64,000 bases of DNA from Sphingomonas sp. LT1P40 (GTDB taxonomy: Bacteria; Pseudomonadota; Alphaproteobacteria; Sphingomonadales; Sphingomonadaceae): contig NZ_JAXOJT010000002.1 in the NCBI RefSeq assembly GCF_036663835.1, positions 983,501-1,047,500 on the forward strand, read 5' to 3'. Both the position numbers and the translations under genes were made by a program. The notes under the pieces are model-generated. The model did not search any database and was not told the DNA's origin. It saw nothing but the letters and a program-made list of their open reading frames with translations. Positions 57,713-64,000 of this stretch are shown here, piece after piece. Numbering within the stretch: position 1 is the stretch's first letter; the number at the start of each line of letters is the position of its first letter.

Positions 57713-58756
57713 TCAGGTGAGGAGTCTGGCGAGCGTTGCCGCCGTGAAATCCACCATGGGCACGACGCGCGCATAGTTCAACCTTGTCGGCCCGATCACG
57801 CCGACCACGCCGACCACGCGACCGTCCAAGGCACGAACCGGCTTTGCGATCACCGACGATCCGGACAGGGCGAACAGCTTGTTCTCGCTGCCGATGAAAA
57901 TGCGCGTCGCCTCCCCCTCGCGCGCGCTGTCGAGGAGGCGGGCGATTTCCTCCTTGCCCTCCAGCTCGTCGAGCAGCTGGCTGACGCGGTCGAGATCGTC
58001 GGCGGCGGCGCTGTCGAGCAATCGCGCCTGGCCGCGCACGATCAGCACGGGGCGGTCGTCGCCATCCTGCGACCAGATCGCCAGCCCCTGCTCGACCAGC
58101 GCGCGCGCCGCGGTGTCGAGCGCGGCGCGTTCGCTGCGCAATTCGCGTTCGATCTTGGCGCGGGCTTCGCTCAGCGTAAGGCCGCCCAGCGTTGCGGTCA
58201 GATAGTTCGCCGCCTGCTCCAGTGCGGCGGGGGGCATGGCTGCGGGCAGGGTGACGACACGATTCTCGACCGACCCGTCGGCACCGACCAGCACCGCCAG
58301 CGCGCGATTGTCGCCGAGCGGCACGAAGCCGAATTGCCGCAGCACGCGCTCCGCCTTTGGAACCAGCACCAGGCCTGCGCAGGCGGACAGGCCGGAGAGC
58401 GCGGCGGTGGTGTTGGCCAGTGCATCCTCGACCGGTCCCCCGGCATCGGCGCGTGCGGTGATCGCGGCGCGTTCCTCGGCGGAGGGGGCAGCCGCCTGCA
58501 TCATCCCGTCGACGAACAGGCGCAAGCCTTGCTCGGTCGGCACGCGCCCCGCGCTGGTGTGCGGGGAGGCGAGCAGTCCGAACTCCTCCAGATCCTGCAT
58601 CACGTTGCGAATCGACGCGGGGGAGAGGTTGAGCGGGGAGACGCGCGAAATGGTGCGTGACCCCACGGGCTGACCCGCCTCCAGATACGAATCGACGACG
58701 ATGCGGAAAATGTCGCGCGCGCGGTCCGTCAGCTCATGGATGGGGGGTGTGGTCAC
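57713..58756 (-). CDS. hrcA: Heat-inducible transcription repressor HrcA
   Basis: About 347 residues: N-terminal winged helix (ELTDRARDIFRIVVDSYLEA, GSRTISRVSPLNLSPASIRN) and the C-terminal HrcA domain (VVGVIGPTRLNYARVVPMVD). Represses heat-shock genes via CIRCE sites. The GTG at 58756 fits family alignments; a GTG at 58780 has the better GAGG site and adds eight residues. No CIRCE element (TTAGCACTC-N9-GAGTGCTAA) was found near clpB or grpE; the regulated genes may lie elsewhere. Confidence 0.93.
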   Translation of the reverse strand: MTTPPIHELTDRARDIFRIVVDSYLEAGQPVGSRTISRVSPLNLSPASIRNVMQDLEEFGLLASPHTSAGRVPTEQGLRLFVDGMMQAAAPSAEERAAITARADAGGPVEDALANTTAALSGLSACAGLVLVPKAERVLRQFGFVPLGDNRALAVLVGADGSVENRVVTLPAAMPPAALEQAANYLTATLGGLTLSEARAKIERELRSERAALDTAARALVEQGLAIWSQDGDDRPVLIVRGQARLLDSAAADDLDRVSQLLDELEGKEEIARLLDSAREGEATRIFIGSENKLFALSGSSVIAKPVRALDGRVVGVVGVIGPTRLNYARVVPMVDFTAATLARLLT

Positions 58757-58787
58757 ACCGACCCATGTAGCGTGCCGCACGCGCGCC

Positions 58788-59291
58788 TCAAGGGCGCTCG
58801 CCCAGCAGCATGCTCAGCGGCAACAGGTCGGGGGCGTTGCCGAGCGCATCGGCCATCGCGCGGTGCGTTTCGCGGTCGCAGCCGAAATAGAGATAGAGGC
58901 GGTCGGCCTTGCTGCCCTCGCCCCAGCGCACTTCGACACCGGGCATGTCGGTTGCGGCGCGGGCGCATTCGGCTGTGCCGGGTTCGATCCGCCGCTCACC
59001 CTTTGGCCGATAGGGCGCGAGTGCCGCCTTGAACGCCGCCAGTTGTGCGGGCGTGACCGGGAAGTTCGCGGTGCCGGTGAAGCGGGTATGCGCGGTGCCG
59101 GTGAACAGGCCGGATTGATCGCCGCGCAGCTCGACCTTGAACACCGGGCAGGGGCCCTTGCAGGCAAAGGCGGCGTAGAAGATTTTCTCGGGCTGCGGTG
59201 CGAGTGGTGGCGTTGGGTCGGCGGGTCGCGGGGTGCGTGCGCATGCCGACAGCGCCAGTCCTAGCAATACGACCAATCCCAACCGCTTCAT
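58788..59291 (-). CDS. Lipoprotein, DUF6438-like
   Basis: 167 residues: lipoprotein signal MKRLGLVVLLGLALSAC, then IFYAAFACKGPCPVFKVELR, which resembles the CxG.CPv.s signature of DUF6438, and KADRLYLYFGCDRET. Two cysteine pairs could be disulfide-bonded. It is upstream of hrcA with almost no gap, so it may be co-transcribed. Confidence 0.78.
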   Translation of the reverse strand: MKRLGLVVLLGLALSACARTPRPADPTPPLAPQPEKIFYAAFACKGPCPVFKVELRGDQSGLFTGTAHTRFTGTANFPVTPAQLAAFKAALAPYRPKGERRIEPGTAECARAATDMPGVEVRWGEGSKADRLYLYFGCDRETHRAMADALGNAPDLLPLSMLLGERP

Positions 59292-59390
59292 CGTCACGCT
59301 CCACCGGCCATTTGACACAGACCGCCGCAGAGACTGGCGCGTTCCGCTCGTGCCGTCTAGGTGCTGCCGCCAGACCCAAGGAGATTCCCT

Positions 59391-60107
59391 ATGCGCCCAA
59401 GCGGCCGCGCCCCCGACCAGATGCGTGAAATCACGATCCAGCCTAATTTCACCGTTCATGCCGAAGGCTCCGTCCTGATCGGCTTTGGCGATACCAAGGT
59501 GCTGGTGACCGCGAGCATCGAGGACCGTATTCCGCCGTGGATGCGCGGCAAGGGCGAGGGCTGGGTCACTGCCGAGTACGGCATGCTTCCCCGCGCGACG
59601 CATACGCGCGGCTCGCGTGAGGCGGCGAAGGGCAAGCAGTCCGGCCGCACGCAGGAAATTCAACGGCTGATCGGACGGTCGCTGCGCGCGGTGACCGATT
59701 TGAAACTGCTGGGCGAGCGCCAGATCACGCTCGATTGCGACGTGCTCCAGGCGGATGGCGGCACCCGCACCGCGTCGATCAGCGGGGCGTGGGTGGCGTT
59801 GCGCCTCGCCGTGGACAAGCTGATGGCGTCGGGCCAGCTGACCGCCGACCCGATCCAGCAGCAGGTCGCGGGCATCAGCTGCGGCATCTACAAGGGCATT
59901 CCGGTGCTCGACCTCGATTATCCCGAGGATAGCGACGCCGATGCCGACGCCAATTTTGTGCTGCTCGGCGATGGCAAGATTGCCGAGGTTCAGGCGACCG
60001 CCGAGGGTGCGACCTATGACGAGGAAGGGCTGCTCCGTCTGCTCCGCCTCGCCCGCATCGGTTGCAACGACATTTTCGCAGCGCAGTTGAAGGCGACCGG
60101 GCGGTGA
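59391..60107 (+). CDS. rph: Ribonuclease PH
   Basis: 238 residues; phosphorolytic 3' to 5' trimming of t[77 protein letters not shown] precedes the ATG. The stop overlaps the rdgB start (GTGA). Confidence 0.97.
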   Translation: MRPSGRAPDQMREITIQPNFTVHAEGSVLIGFGDTKVLVTASIEDRIPPWMRGKGEGWVTAEYGMLPRATHTRGSREAAKGKQSGRTQEIQRLIGRSLRAVTDLKLLGERQITLDCDVLQADGGTRTASISGAWVALRLAVDKLMASGQLTADPIQQQVAGISCGIYKGIPVLDLDYPEDSDADADANFVLLGDGKIAEVQATAEGATYDEEGLLRLLRLARIGCNDIFAAQLKATGR

Positions 60108-60733
60108 GCGGGGAGGGCCGCGATCCGCAGGCGATCCGCAAGCTGCAACCGGGCAAGTTGGTTATTGCCAGCCATAATGAGGGCAAGGTCCGCGAGATCA
60201 AGGCGCTGCTCGCGCCGTTCGGGATTGAGCCGGTCAGCGCGGCGTCGCTCGACCTGCCGGAGCCGGAGGAAACCGGCACCACCTTCGTCGCCAATGCCGA
60301 ATTGAAGGCATTGCAAGCGGCGGACCTGTCCGGCCTGCCCGCGCTCGCCGACGACAGCGGGCTGTGCGTCGAGGCGCTGAAGGGCGATCCCGGCATTTTC
60401 TCCGCACGCTGGGCCGGGCCGTCGAAGGACTTCGGCGTGGCGATGGAGCTGGTCGAGAAGGCGATCGCCGATACCGGGCCGGATGCGTCGCGCGATGCGC
60501 ATTTCGTGTGCGCGCTCGCGCTGGCGTGGCCGGACGGGCATGTCGAGTGGTTCGAGGGGCGCGTCGACGGGACGCTCGTTTGGCCGCCGCGTGGGAGCAA
60601 CGGTTTTGGCTATGATGCGATGTTCCTGCCGAACGGGCATGAACAGACCTTCGGCGAAATGGACCCCGAGGCCAAGCATGCGATGAGTCACCGCGCGGAC
60701 GCGTTCGGACAATTGGTTGCGGCGGTGTTCTGA
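60104..60733 (+). CDS. rdgB: XTP/dITP pyrophosphatase
   Basis: 209 residues; removes non-canonical purine nucleotides. [56 protein letters not shown] and [14 protein letters not shown] start overlapping the rph stop (GTGA). In many alphaproteobacteria hemW follows directly; here two other genes are inserted. Confidence 0.95.
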   Translation: MSGEGRDPQAIRKLQPGKLVIASHNEGKVREIKALLAPFGIEPVSAASLDLPEPEETGTTFVANAELKALQAADLSGLPALADDSGLCVEALKGDPGIFSARWAGPSKDFGVAMELVEKAIADTGPDASRDAHFVCALALAWPDGHVEWFEGRVDGTLVWPPRGSNGFGYDAMFLPNGHEQTFGEMDPEAKHAMSHRADAFGQLVAAVF

Positions 60734-60891
60734 CGTTACAGCATGGCGATGGCCCGCCGAGTTTATATGAGGCAAACGGGCAATTTCATTCACCACTGCG
60801 AGAATTAATGCTGCACCGCAGCAACTCGTGATGATATGATGCGTTCTAAAGCTGTTCGGCCATCTCGGCTCACCGGCTGCAGGAGCGCCTT

Positions 60892-62007
60892 ATGCAACCC
60901 CTTTCCGAAACCATCGCACGTTTGGCAAAGCTGCGCGCGCAGCCGATGCATGCGTCGGGTTCCACCGCTACCCGGCTAACCGAACTGGTCGATTTCGGCT
61001 CCAACCCGGGCGCACTGGGGGCATATTACCATGTGCCGGAGGGGGCGGCGGCGTCCGCGCCGCTGGTCGTCGTACTGCATGGCTGCACGCAGAATGCGGC
61101 GGGCTACGACCTGGGGTCGGGCTGGTCGCAGCTGGCCGACCGACATGGTTTTATCGTGCTGTTTCCCGAACAGCGCCGCGCGAACAATTCCAACCTGTGC
61201 TTCAACTGGTTTGAGCCGGGGGACAGCCGCCGCGACATGGGCGAACCGCTTTCGATCGTTCAGATGATCGACGAGGTCGCCAAGCGTCACGGCGTCGATC
61301 GGTCGCGCATCTATGTCACCGGCCTGTCGGCGGGCGGAGCGATGGCATCGACGATGCTGGCAACCTATCCGGACCTGTTTAGCGGTGGGGCGATCATTGC
61401 CGGTCTGCCATTCGGATCGGCCGCCGGCGTGCCACAGGCGCTGGAGCGGATGCGGGGTCGTGGCGAGCCCAGTTCGGCATCGCTGGCTACCGCGATCACG
61501 GCGGCATCTTCGCATCGTGGGCCATGGCCGACAGTCTCGATCTGGCATGGCACCGCCGATCACGTCGTCGCGCAATCGAATGCGGACGCCATCCTGCAAC
61601 AATGGCTGGCGACGCATGGCATCGCACCCGATCCTGACCGGACAGATAAGGTGGACGGCTTTCCGCATCGCGTGTGGAACGATGCCGACGGACGACCCGT
61701 GATCGAGGATTATCGGGTGACCGGCATGGGTCATGGCACGCCGCTGGCCGCCACGGGCGAGCAGGCCTGCGGGCAAAGCGGGCCGCATATGCTGGAGACG
61801 GGGATCTCATCGACGCGGCATATCGCGGCGTTCTGGGGTTTGCTCGACAATGCCTCTTCGCAAATCATCGATGCCGCGCCGCCAACGCCGCCGCGCGCGA
61901 AGGCCGTCCCGCTGAAAAGGATCGAGCCGGAACCCGCCAATAGCAATGCGGCCGGGGTCGGCAAAGTGATCGAGGATGCGCTGCGGGCTGCGGGTCTGAT
62001 GCGTTAA
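60892..62007 (+). CDS. PHB depolymerase-like esterase
   Basis: 371 residues of the short-chain polyhydroxyalkanoate depolymerase / feruloyl esterase alpha/beta-hydrolase family: oxyanion motif VVVLHGCTQNA (63-65), nucleophile VTGLSAGGAMAS (Ser146), WFEPGDSRRDMGE, and VTGMGHGTPLA (His). There is no signal peptide, so it may act on intracellular polymer or be secreted by another route. CAGGAG precedes the ATG. The stop overlaps the convergent CAP lipoprotein gene by 4 bases (TTAA). Confidence 0.88.
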   Translation: MQPLSETIARLAKLRAQPMHASGSTATRLTELVDFGSNPGALGAYYHVPEGAAASAPLVVVLHGCTQNAAGYDLGSGWSQLADRHGFIVLFPEQRRANNSNLCFNWFEPGDSRRDMGEPLSIVQMIDEVAKRHGVDRSRIYVTGLSAGGAMASTMLATYPDLFSGGAIIAGLPFGSAAGVPQALERMRGRGEPSSASLATAITAASSHRGPWPTVSIWHGTADHVVAQSNADAILQQWLATHGIAPDPDRTDKVDGFPHRVWNDADGRPVIEDYRVTGMGHGTPLAATGEQACGQSGPHMLETGISSTRHIAAFWGLLDNASSQIIDAAPPTPPRAKAVPLKRIEPEPANSNAAGVGKVIEDALRAAGLMR

Positions 62008-62570
62008 AGTGCCTTCTGCCCCCACACATTCCCGGCCGCCAGATAGCGGCACACCAGATAATCGTCGCGTTTGTTGCTGGCAAAGCCACAGCCGACGCGC
62101 GTCGTGCCCCGCCACACGATCTGGGTATAGTGGCCGACATCGGCGAATTTTCCCGTCCGGCTGACGTTCGGGATCGCGGCGTTCACGAAATGCCGCCGCT
62201 CGTCGATCCAGTGTTGCGCCATCTCGTCATAGCGATAGGCGCCGCGCGTGCCGGTCCACAGATTCTCGCCTTGGGGCGGATTGCCGCGCGGTTGTTTTGA
62301 ATGCTCGAACTTGCCCCGTCGGGCCAGCTCCTTCGCATAACCCTCGGCATCGCGGGCCAGGGCGTCGTCCCAGATGAGTTCGGGGACGCGTGCGGACGCT
62401 CGCGCAGTGTTGTGCATCGTCATCATCGCGGTTTGCATACGCTCGGCCCCGCGCGCCGCGTCACCCTCGAACGGGCGTTGCTCGACAAATCGTTCCGGTG
62501 GGGGCGCTTCCTGCTGCGGGGAGCAGGCGGCGAGCAGGAGGAGGGGTAGCAACAGCATTTTTCGGTCCAT
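62004..62570 (-). CDS. CAP-domain (SCP/PR-1) lipoprotein
   Basis: 188 residues: lipoprotein signal MLLLPLLLLAAC, then a CAP domain with MTMHNTARASARVPELIWDD, GKFEHSKQPRGNPPQGENLW, VGHYTQIVWRGTTRVGCGF and YLVCRYLAAGNVWGQ. CAP proteins bind lipids or act as proteases; the function here is open. It is transcribed away from hemW and toward the esterase. Confidence 0.88.
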   Translation of the reverse strand: MDRKMLLLPLLLLAACSPQQEAPPPERFVEQRPFEGDAARGAERMQTAMMTMHNTARASARVPELIWDDALARDAEGYAKELARRGKFEHSKQPRGNPPQGENLWTGTRGAYRYDEMAQHWIDERRHFVNAAIPNVSRTGKFADVGHYTQIVWRGTTRVGCGFASNKRDDYLVCRYLAAGNVWGQKAL

Positions 62571-62609
62571 CTTCCGAAATGTCCCGAACACGCCCATAGC
62601 GCGGACAAG

Positions 62610-63737
62610 ATGAACCGTTCCGATCCGCTCGCGCTCTACGTCCACTGGCCGTTCTGCGTGTCCAAATGCCCCTATTGCGATTTCAACAGCCATGTCCGCG
62701 AGGTGGTGGATCAGGCGGCGTGGCGCAAGGCGCTGCTCGCCGATCTGGCGCATGAGGTGGCGTTGCTGCCGGGGCGGCGGCTGGGGTCGATCTTTTTTGG
62801 TGGCGGCACGCCATCGCTGATGCCGCCGGAGACGGTGGCGGCGGTGATCGACGCGGCGACGGCGGCGTGGACGCCGGTGGACGGGCTGGAGATTACGCTG
62901 GAGGCGAACCCGTCCTCGGTCGAGGCGGCGCGATTTGCGGATCTGGCGGCAGCGGGCGTCAACCGGGTGTCGCTGGGGCTACAGGCGTTGCATGACGATG
63001 CGCTGGTGTTTCTCGGTCGTGCGCACGGGGTGGATGAGGGGCTGGCAGCGCTGGCCACGGCGCAGCGGCATTTTGGGCGGGTGAGCTTCGACCTGATTTA
63101 TGCCCGGCCCGGCCAGAGCGTCGCGGCGTGGCAGGCGGAACTGGCGCGCGCGTTGACGTTCGGGACCGAGCATCTTTCGCTCTATCAACTGACGATCGAG
63201 CCGGGCACGCGCTTTGCCACGCTGGCGGCGAAGGGGGCGCTGACGATTCCCGACGACGATAGCGCCGCAGATCTTTGGGATGTGACGCAGGCGCTGACCG
63301 GGGCGGCAGGGTTGCCGCTATACGAGGTGTCGAATCATGCGCGTGCCGGCGCGGAGAGTCGCCATAACCTCACTTACTGGCGCTATACCGATTATGCCGG
63401 GATCGGTCCCGGCGCGCACGGGCGACGGGGCGGCTTTGCCACGGTTCGCCATAAGAAGCCGGAGAACTGGATCGGGGCGGTGGACCGCAACGGTCACGGC
63501 ACGCAGGAGGAGAACGCGCTGACGGCGTCCGAACGCGTGACCGAACGACTGGTGATGGGCCTGCGGCTGGCGGAGGGGATCGGCCTTGCCGGGATCGACG
63601 CACGTAATCTGGACGATGCGGCCATCGCGCGGCTGGAGTCGCACGGACTGATTGCGCGCACCCCCGATCGCCTGCGCGTTACTGCGGCAGGCATGCCGGT
63701 GCTGGAGGCAATTTTGCGCGAGGTCGTGCGGACCTAG
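62610..63737 (+). CDS. hemW: Radical SAM heme chaperone HemW
   Basis: 375 residues; radical SAM protein with CVSKCPYC (Cys16, Cys20, Cys23), LEITLEANPSSVEAARFADL, FFGGGTPSLMPP and a C-terminal HemN domain. It inserts heme into respiratory proteins rather than oxidising coproporphyrinogen. The stop overlaps the convergent gene by CTAG. Confidence 0.95.
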   Translation: MNRSDPLALYVHWPFCVSKCPYCDFNSHVREVVDQAAWRKALLADLAHEVALLPGRRLGSIFFGGGTPSLMPPETVAAVIDAATAAWTPVDGLEITLEANPSSVEAARFADLAAAGVNRVSLGLQALHDDALVFLGRAHGVDEGLAALATAQRHFGRVSFDLIYARPGQSVAAWQAELARALTFGTEHLSLYQLTIEPGTRFATLAAKGALTIPDDDSAADLWDVTQALTGAAGLPLYEVSNHARAGAESRHNLTYWRYTDYAGIGPGAHGRRGGFATVRHKKPENWIGAVDRNGHGTQEENALTASERVTERLVMGLRLAEGIGLAGIDARNLDDAAIARLESHGLIARTPDRLRVTAAGMPVLEAILREVVRT

Positions 63738-64000
63738 CGTCCGCCAAACCCGGCAGGCGCGGGCGAGACCGTCACGGTCGTGCCGCCGCGAATCTCCTGC
63801 ACCTCCAGCGCACGTTCCGCGACGCCGTCACGGTCGAAACGGAACAAGCCGTCAAGGCCACCGAACCCGATACGATCGGTCAGCCGCGCGGTCGGGAACG
63901 CATCGCCGGGCCGCCAGTCGCGCGCGATGCGCACAGTCAGCAGAACGGCATCATAGCCGAGTGCCGACAGTCGATAAGGCGCTGCGCTGAAGCGTGCGCG
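63734..64000 (-). CDS. Periplasmic binding-protein-like / penicillin-binding protein activator (3' part only)
   Basis: The last 88 codons of a gene cut by the right edge. The frame reads RARFSAAPYRLSALGYDAVL, RLTDRIGFGGLDGLFRFDRD, GVAERALEVQEIRGGTTVTV and ends GFGGR. This resembles the C-terminal lobe of the Leu/Ile/Val-binding-type fold found in LpoA-like penicillin-binding protein activators. Too short to be certain. Confidence 0.6.
   Translation of the reverse strand, partial: RARFSAAPYRLSALGYDAVLLTVRIARDWRPGDAFPTARLTDRIGFGGLDGLFRFDRDGVAERALEVQEIRGGTTVTVSPAPAGFGGR

Overview
The window is a high-GC chromosomal segment from an alphaproteobacterium, most likely a Sphingomonas-type member of the Sphingomonadales. 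This rests on the gene families and layout: lgt next to a MidA-type methyltransferase, an hrcA-grpE pair diverging from rph-rdgB, TonB-dependent receptor architecture, DUF2093 and DUF2490 proteins, and many GTG/TTG starts. No rRNA, tRNA, CRISPR array, phage or insertion sequence was recognised. This is core chromosome, densely packed on both strands, with a few accessory genes of lower GC.

Layout. 1-1204: midA (cut by the window edge) and lgt, minus strand. 1303-5620: a molybdenum hydroxylase large subunit overlapping hemH, then an acetoacetyl-CoA reductase and a small orphan. 5807-6893: two small envelope genes. 6894-7265: no gene, but a strongly self-complementary segment that may be an RNA. 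7266-13292: phytase-like esterase, rpmB, small membrane proteins, tadA, a TPR protein, an OmpA-type lipoprotein and a CBS/CNNM protein. 13382-19786: vWA protein, purD and xseA (head to head with overlapping start codons), DUF2093, an M23 peptidase and an orphan. 20048-23080: a 1010-residue TonB-dependent receptor. 23162-28260: clpB coupled to a 2OG-Fe(II) oxygenase, and an M28 peptidase. 28383-33145: an M16 peptidase, a small orphan and a PadR/SEDS-like membrane protein pair under a near-perfect palindrome. 33169-35867: purE-purK and ada. 35936-41486: a minus-strand protease-rich block (GNAT, S1C serine protease, two tandem HExxH-TPR proteins). 41555-45638: priA, two envelope orphans and fsa. 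45643-46259: an XRE regulator with a membrane partner. 46316-48574: a Mur ligase divergent from an LD-carboxypeptidase. 48575-50503: a low-GC double retropepsin and a VOC protein. 51032-53694: thrS and infC. 53794-58780: VOC protein, glnD, grpE, hrcA. 58788-64000: lipoprotein, rph-rdgB, esterase, CAP lipoprotein, hemW and the tail of a PBP-activator-like protein.

Themes. Housekeeping functions include purine synthesis (purD, purK, purE), heme (hemH, hemW), translation (rpmB, thrS, infC, tadA), proteostasis (clpB, grpE, hrcA), DNA repair (xseA, priA, ada) and nitrogen control (glnD). Around them is a large set of envelope-directed proteins: lipoproteins, secreted metallopeptidases, outer-membrane proteins and peptidoglycan-recycling enzymes.

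Most interesting leads: an unassigned rod-like structured RNA candidate (7042-7130); the PadR plus SEDS-like fusion with a 32-bp palindrome over its start codon; the tandem secreted HExxH-TPR paralogues beside a membrane serine protease; a probable ATC start codon for infC; a possible thrS leader-peptide attenuator (weak); and several families of paired inverted repeats sitting just after genes.
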